Positions 8,692-15,039 of a stretch of 15,039 nt of DNA are shown piece by piece. This DNA comes from JBGMEA01 sp964444065 (lineage in GTDB: Bacteria; Bacillota; Clostridia; Eubacteriales; Anaerofustaceae), in the NCBI GenBank assembly GCA_964444065.1, contig CAYUFL010000041.1:1-15039 (forward strand), read 5' to 3'. Within the stretch, counting starts at the first letter, position 1, and the number at the start of each line of letters is the position of its first letter. The position numbers and the translations under genes were made by a program. The notes under the pieces were generated by a model. The model was given only the letters and a program-made list of their open reading frames with translations, had not been told where the DNA came from and did no database searches.

Positions 8692-8795
8692 GTGATAAAA
8701 ACTAGATGATCAAGTATAAACTCATGTAACCTCAGCGATACCTCCAATCGCAAAATAAAACAGCCCGTCACCGCAAGACGGACTGTTTTATTTAT
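8692..8795 (+). ncRNA. Possible small RNA ending at the RT terminator
   Basis: Inferred only from the promoter at 8657-8685 and the hairpin with T-tract at 8753-8795, which would give a transcript of about 100 nt. No ORF of note and no known RNA family recognised. The rest of the 8452-8831 gap is AT-rich; it must hold the promoter of the EAL gene, for which TATAAT at 8637-8642 on the minus strand is a weak candidate. Confidence 0.25.
8753..8793. terminator. Terminator downstream of the reverse transcriptase gene
   Basis: Stem 8753-8763 plus 8765-8769 pairs with 8777-8781 plus 8783-8793, with one C/A mismatch (8764/8782) and a 7-nt loop. The outer AAATAAAA/TTTTATTT gives T-rich tails in both directions. 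It ends the RT transcript about 40 nt after its stop, and could also stop transcription coming from the left. Confidence 0.88.
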
Positions 8796-8831
8796 AAAAA
8801 AAATGAACTCAAAAAGGTGTTTCTTTCCGAC

Positions 8832-10073
8832 TTATTCTTTCTTTTGTTTTAAGTGATCAAATCTTCGATAATATTCGCTCAATAATGGTCGATATCCTGT
8901 CTCTTTCAGCATACTGTATGGAATCCGCCGATAATTGCTTTTATTATACCGTCCTGTTGCAAGACTTCTGATCGTTTCCTGATAATATTGATCGATGCGT
9001 CTCAATCCGTCATCAACAGTGATCACCGAAAAAAAATATTTTGACCACGTAAACTCTTTTGCTTTTGATTCCGCACCATAAAATTTTCGGTTGAATTTTC
9101 GGTTCATCAAAGCAACGGTCTTTGACAATTCGACATGATTGCGCAACCTCCAACGATATAGTGTTCGTGCCTGACGCTTAATTTTATCTTTCATTTTTCT
9201 GATGGTTGATTCGGAAAGATCCACAGATGCTTTGCTGATTCGCAATCCCAAAAACTCATATCCAGCTCCGGGATCGTTAATCACTGTTTTTTGTTGATTG
9301 ATTTGAAGTCCTCTTATATTTAATGCATGCTCGATTTGCGTAAATGTGCATTGAATGTCTTTCAGATCGCAAAAAATCAGCATATCGTCCGAATACCGTA
9401 CATAAGCAGGATAGTAATCGCTCATTTCTGCGTCGAAAGTGCGAAGGTATAAATTGCTCAGTGTCGGCGCAATCGGAATACCTGCCATCACTCCGCGCCG
9501 TTCGCATCGAACCAATTGGTTTTTATCATATACTTCTTCCCGTGTGAGCAGAAATTCAACGAGCGAAAAAATATATTGATGTTCGCGCAGCGCAGCAGGC
9601 AACCATGACAAATTCGATGTATCGATACTGTTAAAATAATCGCAAATATCAATTTTAATGCATGCATAAGCATCCAGATTTTTTTTGCGCAACAAACTGA
9701 CTGCCTGGGAGATCTTCCTTCCTTGCTGAAAAGAAAAGCAATGCGGATGAATATCCAGATCCATCGTATTGATAGCATAATTTAAATATTTTAAAAGGAG
9801 CTGCTCCTGCTCGGGGAATACAAATACAGTACGCTGTTTGGACGAATTCATTTTGTTCAATCGAATAAGTTTCGGATATGAAAATATCGGTATCGGTTTA
9901 AAATGAGTTTCAATCAAGGATAAGATCAAGTCTTTGTCAATTTGATTGTTCTCTTCCATATCGTCTTCGGGAGAAAAAATATTTTGCCGATGATTGTAGT
10001 AATCGACAAATGCATCAATCATCGAATCGGTTTTCAGAAATGCGATATCTTCTTCATATTGATTCATGTCCAA
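8832..10073 (-). CDS. Reverse transcriptase of uncertain class, with upstream structured RNA
   Basis: 413 residues from a TTG start at 10073; an ATG two codons later (10067) is equally possible, since the only upstream site (GCGGGA) is weak. RT motifs in order: an RT1-like block at 64-100 (YPKLIRLNK), KIDICDYFNSI with catalytic Asp142, GIPIAPTLSNLYL at 198-210 (motif B), Y227-S-D-D230 at the active site, then INQQKTVIND and YEFLGLRI. A basic thumb-like C-terminal region follows (about 285-413). There is no group II maturase or HNH domain, no integrase and no protease. The NAxxH and VTG motifs of retron RTs and the xGxxxSQ motif of diversity-generating RTs are not seen. The domain looks nearest to group-II-like or 'unknown group' (UG/DRT) bacterial RTs, but I cannot assign a clade. 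It lies directly downstream of a structured RNA with its own promoter, suggesting that RNA is its template or cofactor. Catalytic residues are intact, so it should be active. Confidence 0.9.
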   Translation of the reverse strand: MDMNQYEEDIAFLKTDSMIDAFVDYYNHRQNIFSPEDDMEENNQIDKDLILSLIETHFKPIPIFSYPKLIRLNKMNSSKQRTVFVFPEQEQLLLKYLNYAINTMDLDIHPHCFSFQQGRKISQAVSLLRKKNLDAYACIKIDICDYFNSIDTSNLSWLPAALREHQYIFSLVEFLLTREEVYDKNQLVRCERRGVMAGIPIAPTLSNLYLRTFDAEMSDYYPAYVRYSDDMLIFCDLKDIQCTFTQIEHALNIRGLQINQQKTVINDPGAGYEFLGLRISKASVDLSESTIRKMKDKIKRQARTLYRWRLRNHVELSKTVALMNRKFNRKFYGAESKAKEFTWSKYFFSVITVDDGLRRIDQYYQETIRSLATGRYNKSNYRRIPYSMLKETGYRPLLSEYYRRFDHLKQKKE

Positions 10074-10086
10074 TTTTGTGTATCCC

Positions 10087-10102
10087 GCAATTTAAAAATT
10101 GC
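10087..10102 (-). promoter_or_regulatory. 7-bp hairpin between the RNA and the RT start
   Basis: GCAATTT (10102-10096 on the minus strand) can pair with AAATTGC (10093-10087) around a 2-nt loop. Bases 10100-10102 also belong to the 3' arm of the RNA's closing stem, so the two structures compete. It lies 13 nt upstream of the RT start codon. Confidence 0.5.
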
Positions 10103-10230
10103 AGACAAGCCAGCTTTGAATCGCTGTAAGCGATACGAGAATGAACGCTGCCGACCCGCCTTCACAGGATATCTTGCAGCAACGCTTCTTCCAACCGAAG
10201 GCATAGCATCATGCTATCGCCTGTCTGCAT
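10100..10230 (-). ncRNA. Structured RNA upstream of the reverse transcriptase
   Basis: On the minus strand this segment of about 130 nt folds, by eye, into a closed multibranch RNA. The closing stem P1 is 8 perfect base pairs: 10229-10222 (TGCAGACA) with 10107-10100. Inside it are: P2, 10221-10212 with 10208-10200, 9 bp with one bulged G and a 3-nt loop; P3, CTTC/GAAG at 10200-10197 with 10191-10188, 5-nt loop, sharing one base with P2; P4, 10180-10176 with 10151-10147 (GCTGC/GCAGC), holding CCT-GTGA-AGG, a GNRA-type tetraloop; and P5, 10134-10129 with 10125-10120 (ATCGCT/AGCGAT), 3-nt loop. A promoter places the start at about 10229-10231, exactly at P1. The layout recalls retron msr-msd RNAs and DRT template RNAs, but I do not recognise a named family. 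A cis-acting leader for the RT gene is the main alternative. Confidence 0.72.
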
Positions 10231-10235
10231 TTTAT

Positions 10236-10263
10236 ATTTTACCATAATTTACAAAATTAGCAA
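10236..10263 (-). promoter_or_regulatory. Promoter of the RNA-RT unit
   Basis: On the minus strand: TTGCTA at 10263-10258, a 16-nt spacer, then TAAAAT at 10241-10236 preceded by TGG (extended -10). Predicted start 10229-10231. No terminator was found between the pabC stop (10325) and this point, so read-through from the pab operon may also reach the RT. Confidence 0.7.
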
Positions 10264-10275
10264 TATAATCTCCCC

Positions 10276-10283
10276 GCAGACAG
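10276..10283 (+). repeat. Third copy of the RNA closing-stem sequence
   Basis: GCAGACAG on the plus strand. It repeats the 10101-10107 element (GCAGACA) and is a perfect 8-base complement to the 5' arm of the RNA (minus strand 10228-10221). It lies just upstream of the RNA promoter, so it would be present only in read-through transcripts. Confidence 0.6.
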
Positions 10284-10324
10284 ACTTTAAACATCCCACC
10301 GGTTTTTGCATTACAAATAATATT

Positions 10325-11137
10325 TTAACTCCCGGCAGAACGGTCAAAGCATTTCCTCAATTCTGCTGTAATGTTTCCGGGAATTTGCCCGAACGTCTTT
10401 TGACTCACTTGCGCAACCGGCATAATCTCGAAAACGGAATTTGTCAAAAAGACTTCCTCGCTATCCATCAAATCATCGATACGATATTGCCCCGTCCGCA
10501 CCGTAAGTCCGATTTCATTTGAAAGAATCAACACCTTGCTTCGCATGATTCCCTTTAAGATTCCGCAGTTGTCCGATGGAGTATATAACACGCCACTCCT
10601 GACAAAGAAGATATTGGACATACAGCATTCCGCAATTTCTTCTTTTGAATTCAGGAACAGTACCTCATCAAAATTCTCCGCTTTTGCCTTTCTATATTCC
10701 AAAATATTTTCCAGATAATTGTTTGATTTAATACCGACCAACGAAGAACGCTCATTGCGTCTGTATTCGGAAATCTTCAACCGAAAACCGTTTTGATACT
10801 GCTCCGCTGCGTAAGAATTCTTACGGATGGTGATCATAAGAATATTCTCTTTTTCGCTGCTTAGCAAATTAATTTTCGCCACTCCGCCGACGAGACCTTC
10901 CGCCTCTATTAACTCATGCAAAAACGCTTCGATTTGTTCATCCGAAAAATACAACTCCATCTCTACTTCTTGAGCCGCACGACGCATCCGCTCAAGGTGA
11001 TCAGTAAGAAAACAGATCCCGTCTCTCTTAAATCTTATCGTTTCAAATATACCCGATCCGTACATCAGCGCTTCACTGAGCGGATCGATTCGAAATTCAC
11101 TGCTTTGTATAACTTTACCCTGGACTGACAGATACAT
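10325..11137 (-). CDS. pabC: Aminodeoxychorismate lyase (class IV PLP enzyme)
   Basis: 270 residues, normal for PabC. It belongs to the fold-type IV PLP family shared with branched-chain aminotransferases: FETI at 31-34, the likely PLP lysine K137 in GIKSNNYLEN, and the signature segment E170-x3-SNIFFV. The reaction converts 4-amino-4-deoxychorismate to 4-aminobenzoate and pyruvate in folate synthesis. A D-amino-acid or branched-chain transaminase is possible from the protein alone, but the gene starts 1 nt after the pabB stop with a GGGGG site inside the pabB end, so it belongs with pabA and pabB. Confidence 0.88.
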   Translation of the reverse strand: MYLSVQGKVIQSSEFRIDPLSEALMYGSGIFETIRFKRDGICFLTDHLERMRRAAQEVEMELYFSDEQIEAFLHELIEAEGLVGGVAKINLLSSEKENILMITIRKNSYAAEQYQNGFRLKISEYRRNERSSLVGIKSNNYLENILEYRKAKAENFDEVLFLNSKEEIAECCMSNIFFVRSGVLYTPSDNCGILKGIMRSKVLILSNEIGLTVRTGQYRIDDLMDSEEVFLTNSVFEIMPVAQVSQKTFGQIPGNITAELRKCFDRSAGS

Positions 11138-11138
11138 T

Positions 11139-12572
11139 TCATTCCCCCACCGATTTATTTTTTACAATCGTATTTGCAATACTGATGCTTTTCATTAACG
11201 CTCTGGCTTTGTCGTATATTTCTTCATATTCGGACTCATTCACGGAATCCCAAACAATTCCTCCTCCTGCCTGAAAATACGCTTTTCCATCCTTGCAGAC
11301 AAATGTACGAATCACGATATTCAGATCCATATCTCCGTTGAATCCGATATATCCGATCGATCCCGTATAAATATTGCGGGAGGTAGGTTCAAGTTCATCG
11401 ATAACATCCATGGCACGGATTTTCGGAGCCCCCGTAATCGACCCGCCCGGAAAAGATGCGCGAATAAGATCAACTGCATCTTTGTCATCTCGCAATTCTC
11501 CGCTCACCGTTGAAACAAGATGAAACACGCTCGGATATACCTCGATAGAAAACAAATCCGTCACCTGTACACTGCCGGTTCTTGCAACGCGCCCGAAATC
11601 ATTACGTTCCAAATCAACAATCATTAAAAGCTCTGCGTGATCTTTTTCGCTCCGATCCAGAATCTCTCGGTTCTTTTGATCTTCCTCCGATGTGCTTCCC
11701 CTTGGCATCGTTCCTTTGATCGGTCGTGTCTGCATCATTTTCTCTCTGAGCTTCAAATATCGTTCAGGAGAACTGCTTACGATTGTTCCTTCCCCGAACT
11801 CCACAATCGAAGCGAACGGCGCAGGATTGATTTTGCGTAACACCTGATACAATGTTTGCGGATCACATTGCATATCAGCTTCAAAACGCTGCGTGAGATT
11901 GACCTGATAAATATCGCCGAGACGGATATATTCATGAATTCTGTCCAATGCGTCCATATATTCATCACGCGTGAAATTAGATGTGATTTCTGTTTCCTCC
12001 CAAATCGGAGGTATGTTTGAAATCAACCCATCATCTACCGTCTTAAGGCCCTGACGTAATTTTGATTCAAGATACTCAATTCGATCATATTCATTTGCTA
12101 CAATCCCCAAAGTACTGAGATAGAGCTTTTGCTCGAGATGATCGAGGATAATGATTCCGTCATAGAAACCCATAAAGCAATCCGGTACTTTGATGTCGTC
12201 GACGGTCGTACAATTCAGCCTCTCGATATGATGCCTGAGCTCATAAGATAAATACCCCACAGCACCGCAGAGAAAAGGCAGATGGCTTCGCTCCGTACTT
12301 TTATATTCTGCCAAAAGATCATCCAGCACATCAAACGGATTGCCTTCGAGCTGAATTTCGGATTCGGTATCGGCATATAAATCTCTGCTTAGAACATACA
12401 CCATATTATCTTTACTTTTCAGAACACGAAACGGATCGGAGCCAATGATCGAATATCTTCCCAATTCGTCATGATCCATTCCGCTTTCCAACATAAAACT
12501 GAACGGTTCATCGCGAAAAACTGAGTAGATACGGTACGCATCCGTATAGAGAATGCTCAGTTCTTTGATCAT
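11139..12572 (-). CDS. pabB: Aminodeoxychorismate synthase component I
   Basis: 477 residues with the chorismate-binding enzyme fold. The N-terminal part has FMLESGMDHDELGRYSIIG, and the C-terminal half carries RPIKGTMPRG, DLERNDFGRV, FPGGSITGAPKIRAM and QAGGGIVWDS. The lysine in PIKGT is the PabB signature; anthranilate synthase TrpE normally has alanine there (PIAGT), and no other trp gene is nearby. With PabA it makes 4-amino-4-deoxychorismate from chorismate and glutamine-derived ammonia. GGAGGAGACAA precedes the ATG, and its first bases overlap the pabA stop by 4 nt (ATGA), so the two subunits are translationally coupled. Confidence 0.92.
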   Translation of the reverse strand: MIKELSILYTDAYRIYSVFRDEPFSFMLESGMDHDELGRYSIIGSDPFRVLKSKDNMVYVLSRDLYADTESEIQLEGNPFDVLDDLLAEYKSTERSHLPFLCGAVGYLSYELRHHIERLNCTTVDDIKVPDCFMGFYDGIIILDHLEQKLYLSTLGIVANEYDRIEYLESKLRQGLKTVDDGLISNIPPIWEETEITSNFTRDEYMDALDRIHEYIRLGDIYQVNLTQRFEADMQCDPQTLYQVLRKINPAPFASIVEFGEGTIVSSSPERYLKLREKMMQTRPIKGTMPRGSTSEEDQKNREILDRSEKDHAELLMIVDLERNDFGRVARTGSVQVTDLFSIEVYPSVFHLVSTVSGELRDDKDAVDLIRASFPGGSITGAPKIRAMDVIDELEPTSRNIYTGSIGYIGFNGDMDLNIVIRTFVCKDGKAYFQAGGGIVWDSVNESEYEEIYDKARALMKSISIANTIVKNKSVGE

Positions 12573-13147
12573 TTGTCTCCTCCGTTTTTCGAAAAGAAAT
12601 TACCCAACAGTTCCATTCCCATTTCGGTCAAGATTGCTTCCGGGTGATATTGCACACCTTCGATTCGATATCGCTTATGTTGAATGCCCATGATTTCTCC
12701 TGTTGAAGACTCGCATGTGATACGAAAACAATCGGGCAGGGTTTCTTTTTCCAAAACCAAAGAATGATATCGGGTTACGTTAAGCGGATTTTTCAGTCCA
12801 TGAAAAGCACCGATATTTTGGTGCGTGACGAGATCGATTTTTCCGTGCATCGGTTGTTTTGCTGTGACGACTTTACCGCCGAAAGCCTGCCCGATGGTTT
12901 GATGTCCCAAGCAAATACCGAGAATCGGATATCCCTCTTTCAATTCGCGGATTACTCCCAGGCTCACCCCTGCTTCGTCCGGCGTACAGGGACCGGGAGA
13001 AATCACGATCGCTTCTGGATGCAATTCTTTGATTTGCTCAATCGTGATTTCATCATTTCTGACGACATTCACATGATAACCGAGTGTTTCAATATACTGC
13101 ACAAGGTTATATGTGAATGAGTCGAAATTGTCGATCATCAATATCAC
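12569..13147 (-). CDS. pabA: Aminodeoxychorismate synthase glutamine amidotransferase
   Basis: 192 residues from a GTG at 13147. The frame opens at a TTG at 13159, but GGAGG at 13157-13153 overlaps that codon and fits the GTG 5 nt later; the resulting N-terminus MILMIDNFDSFTYN is what PabA/TrpG proteins have. Class I amidotransferase triad: Cys79 in GICLGHQ, His168 and Glu170 in YHPEAILTE; SPGPCTPDEAG is also present. It releases ammonia from glutamine for PabB. Sequence alone cannot separate PabA from TrpG, and in many Firmicutes one protein serves both; the operon with pabB and pabC decides the name. Confidence 0.92.
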   Translation of the reverse strand: MILMIDNFDSFTYNLVQYIETLGYHVNVVRNDEITIEQIKELHPEAIVISPGPCTPDEAGVSLGVIRELKEGYPILGICLGHQTIGQAFGGKVVTAKQPMHGKIDLVTHQNIGAFHGLKNPLNVTRYHSLVLEKETLPDCFRITCESSTGEIMGIQHKRYRIEGVQYHPEAILTEMGMELLGNFFSKNGGDK

Positions 13148-13188
13148 TTGTTCCTCCAATAAGTTTGACTCTTACTTTTACTGGAATT

Positions 13189-13217
13189 ATTATACAGATT
13201 TTCTTGCTGATTGGAAA
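13189..13217 (-). promoter_or_regulatory. Promoter of the pabABC operon
   Basis: On the minus strand a perfect TATAAT at 13194-13189, with TTTCCA (weak -35) at 13217-13212 after a 17-nt spacer, about 42 nt from the pabA GTG. The remaining 13218-13323 shows nothing recognisable. Confidence 0.6.
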
Positions 13218-13323
13218 CAATATTCGCCTTAGGATACCCATAATAAATATGATATCGAAGAATAGTCCTATTATCCCGCTATGGATTGAGATTGCAAGCA
13301 GTCAAGCAGAACAATTTCCATAA

Positions 13324-13369
13324 AAAAACAAGGTATGTGTTTTCTTTATCGAAAAACTACCTTGTTTTT
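13324..13369 (-). terminator. Terminator downstream of the URO-D family gene
   Basis: 12-bp stem, 13324-13335 with 13358-13369 (AAAAACAAGGTA/TACCTTGTTTTT). The loop can itself partly pair (GTTTTC with GAAAAAC). On the minus strand the stem ends in a T-tract, separating the URO-D gene from the pab operon. Confidence 0.85.
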
Positions 13370-13434
13370 GAAATCTGAGTTTAACGCTGTTGCCTGATTT
13401 TCATCTGTATCATTTCGCAGGAATTACTCCTGTA

Positions 13435-14429
13435 TCAGAACATTTCCTTACTCATCTTATTGATTTCGGCACTGACTGAATCATAAACGCCCGGATATAC
13501 ACTCCCCGGTCCGCCCATGATTAAGCATGGGATGAAATATTTTTTTCCGTTGCTCTCACATGCTCTCTTTACTTCCTGCGCAATTGTTTCCGGAGCAATA
13601 TCACCTTTGTCCAGTATCCCGTTGTCCAAATCTCCCATAAATGAGATTTTACCACCGTACTTTTGAACAAGTTCAGGTACATTGTTTGTCGATGTAGCAC
13701 CCTGCCAAATATCAATCCCCATTTCAATCATGTACGGGACAAGATTGGCCGCGTAGGAATCGCTATGATGTACAATCAGCTGTACGCCGTTCGCTTTGTA
13801 GAAACCGTATATCTTCTTGAAGGCCGGAACGATGAATTCTTCGAACATAGCCGGTGCCATGAATGACGATCGATATGAACCCCAGTCATCATGATGAAAG
13901 ATTGCTTCCGGATGATAGTTGTCACAAAGTTTTTTCGCATACTGCAATTCCCAATCAACGTAAAAATCAATCAATTCGTGCATTGCTTCCGGCTCTTCGT
14001 AAAAATTAATGAGCGCATTGTCCATACCCTGAAGATGATGGCATTGTTCAAATACGCCCGGGGTAACCATATAGGTGGCAAATACTTCGTTGCGGTCGAT
14101 TGCTTCCGCATTCGGCTTGAATTTATCCCATTCTTCCTGCGGATAATCAAGCTTCGGTGCTTTGACATAGTCTTTCCACTTCGTGATATCTTTTACAACG
14201 ATATGTTCCGCATCATGTACCGGAAAGGGTGCAGGATTGCCCACCGGGAATCTGTAAGTAACACCCCATGCATTTTGCATATCAGGTTCGCCCGGTTGAG
14301 TCGGTCTCTTATTATTGATTAAATATGGATTTCCTCCGTTGATAAAACCCATAAATTCATATTGATTGACAAATCTGTCTGGATTTCCGCCTTTAATTGT
14401 TTCCAATAGATTCTGTTTTTTGTTAACAC
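13435..14429 (-). CDS. URO-D family methyltransferase-like protein, apparent frameshift after start
   Basis: 323 residues are open from an internal TTG at 14406. The family fits PF01208-type proteins of anaerobes related to corrinoid methyltransferases rather than true HemE: FPVHD, HHDDWGS, LIVHHSDSY, EMGIDIWQG and MGDLDN are seen, and the N-terminus starts directly in the LETIKGGNPDRF block. The real initiation site seems to be the GTG at 14429-14427, which has GGAGG (14441-14437) at an ideal 7 nt. It is one base out of frame: with seven instead of six A's at 14421-14416 it would read MLTKKQNLLETIKGG, as expected for the family, giving 331 residues. The in-frame stretch upstream of the TTG soon meets a TAA and offers no start with a usable site. 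Either a real lesion, slippage control or a sequence error. A close paralogue lies upstream. Substrate unknown; methyl transfer is inferred from the family. Confidence 0.8.
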
Positions 14430-14457
14430 GTATTTACCTCCATGCTAATTCGAAATT

Positions 14458-14463
14458 ATTATA
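14458..14463 (-). promoter_or_regulatory. Candidate -10 box of the first URO-D family gene
   Basis: TATAAT on the minus strand, 28 nt upstream of the GTG at 14429. No convincing -35 at 16-18 nt. Placement gives a short leader containing the GGAGG. Confidence 0.4.
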
Positions 14464-14513
14464 TTAGAAATTGTTTGAGCTGCATTGGTAGCATATTTAC
14501 ACATTCTCAGCCC

Positions 14514-14557
14514 AAAAAATATGGTGCGGCAAAAGTGTATGCACATAAACCTTTACC
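14514..14557 (-). terminator. Probable terminator of the second URO-D family gene
   Basis: Read on the minus strand, GGTAAAG (14557-14551) pairs with CTTTTGCC (14535-14528) with a G-T pair and a bulge, and a T-run lies at 14519-14514. A further TGGTGC/GCACCA pairing (14522-14527 with 14576-14581) may enclose it. No T-run directly abuts the inner stem, so this is moderate. Confidence 0.5.
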
Positions 14558-14623
14558 CGGCATATCACCTTCACTGCACCAGTTTTTATAGAAAGTACAA
14601 TTTGATTTCCAAATATTTTGATA

Positions 14624-15039
14624 CTATTTGAACATTTCCTTGCTCATTTTGTCGATTTCTTCGCTGACTGCTTCATAGACACCCGGATACGTACTGCCGG
14701 AAAGTCCTCTGATCAGGCAGGGAATGAAATACTTCGTGCCGCAGGATTCGCAGGAATGTCTGACAATCTGTGCGATTTCTTCGCGTGTGATGTCTCCTTT
14801 ATCCAGTACGCTGTTGTCCAGGTCTCCCATGATCGAAATTTTCGGACCGTATTTTTTGATCAGTTCAGGATTGTTGTTTGTGGATGCAGCACCCTGCCAG
14901 ATATCAATGCCCATTTCGATCATATGCGGAACGAGGTTTGCCGCGTAAGAATCGCTGTGGTGAACGATCAGTTCCACGCCATGGTCTTTGTAGTAGCCGT
15001 AAATTTTCTTGAATGCGGGAACGATGAACTCTTCAAACA
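14624..15039 (-). CDS. Second URO-D family methyltransferase-like protein (5' end outside window)
   Basis: Open from the right edge to TAG at 14624-14626; the GTG at 14977 is internal, since the frame continues upstream with FEEFIVPAFKKIYGYYKDHG as in the paralogue. By hand alignment about 106 of 136 residues match the neighbour's C-terminal part, including LIVHHSDSYAANLVP, EMGIDIWQG and the MSKEMF ending. So this is a tandem duplicate, separated by its own probable terminator. Methyl transfer is inferred from the family only; divergence lies mainly in the last 70 residues (for example CLIRGLSGS against CLIMGGPGS). Confidence 0.88.
   Translation of the reverse strand, partial: FEEFIVPAFKKIYGYYKDHGVELIVHHSDSYAANLVPHMIEMGIDIWQGAASTNNNPELIKKYGPKISIMGDLDNSVLDKGDITREEIAQIVRHSCESCGTKYFIPCLIRGLSGSTYPGVYEAVSEEIDKMSKEMFK

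Noticed and set aside
8832..10230. Retron (msr-msd plus RT)
   Set aside because: The RNA-before-RT layout and closing inverted repeat fit, but the RT has AVSLLRKKN where NAxxH is expected, no VTG motif, and no clear long msd hairpin. Kept as an RT-RNA pair of unknown class.
9942..10247. Plus-strand protein gene of 101 residues over the RNA region
   Set aside because: No ribosome binding site, low-complexity shadow-like translation, and it covers the 5' end of the RT gene on the opposite strand. Noted only as an open frame in the cDNA sense.
8832..10330. Group II intron or diversity-generating retroelement
   Set aside because: No maturase/HNH region, no domain V-like hairpin or intron boundaries, no xGxxxSQ motif, no Avd gene and no template/variable repeat pair in the window.
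11139..13147. Anthranilate synthase TrpE/TrpG
   Set aside because: The PIKGT lysine and the adjoining pabC favour aminodeoxychorismate synthase, and no other trp gene is present.
14440..14520. TPP riboswitch upstream of the URO-D gene (GGGCTGAGA on the minus strand)
   Set aside because: Only the CTGAGA element is present. The second conserved half of the TPP aptamer does not follow, and the downstream gene is not a thiamine gene.

Overview
The window looks like chromosome from a low-GC Gram-positive anaerobe, most likely a Clostridia-type Firmicute. The evidence is moderately AT-rich DNA, strong GGAGG-type ribosome binding sites, T-tailed hairpin terminators, the DUF512 radical-SAM gene directly joined to der, and tandem URO-D-family methyltransferase-like genes. 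It is mostly core or metabolic sequence, with one accessory-looking insert: a reverse transcriptase and its own structured RNA.

Left arm (1-4272, plus strand): the 3' part of an NFACT/RqcH ribosome quality-control gene, then a PDZ plus radical-SAM DUF512 protein, then the GTPase Der, whose start overlaps the DUF512 gene. The run ends at a 17-bp palindromic terminator shared with the converging operon; both terminal stop codons lie inside it. Next (4269-5769, minus strand) is a compact three-gene operon read nitroreductase, then a stand-alone TfoX C-terminal domain, then a cupin. It is preceded by an extended -10 promoter and an operator-like dyad. After it comes a large membrane-anchored PAS-PAS-GGDEF-EAL protein (6028-8451, minus) with a degenerate GGDEF motif and an intact EAL site, probably a c-di-GMP phosphodiesterase.

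Accessory centre (about 8650-10290): a 413-residue reverse transcriptase (8832-10073, minus) without maturase, endonuclease or protease domains and without retron hallmarks. Immediately upstream, in the same orientation, a promoter is placed so that transcription would start at the first base of a roughly 130-nt RNA. That RNA is closed by an 8-bp terminal stem and holds four internal hairpins. This RNA-RT pair resembles the layout of retrons and of defence-associated RTs with template RNAs, and is the best candidate for an undescribed system here. A bidirectional terminator and a possible short plus-strand RNA lie on the far side of the RT.

Right arm (10325-15039, minus strand): a tight pabA-pabB-pabC operon making 4-aminobenzoate from chorismate for folate, followed upstream by two tandem URO-D-family genes. 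The complete one appears to carry a one-base deletion in an A-run just after its start codon. The second runs off the right edge. No tRNA, rRNA, CRISPR array or insertion sequence was seen.
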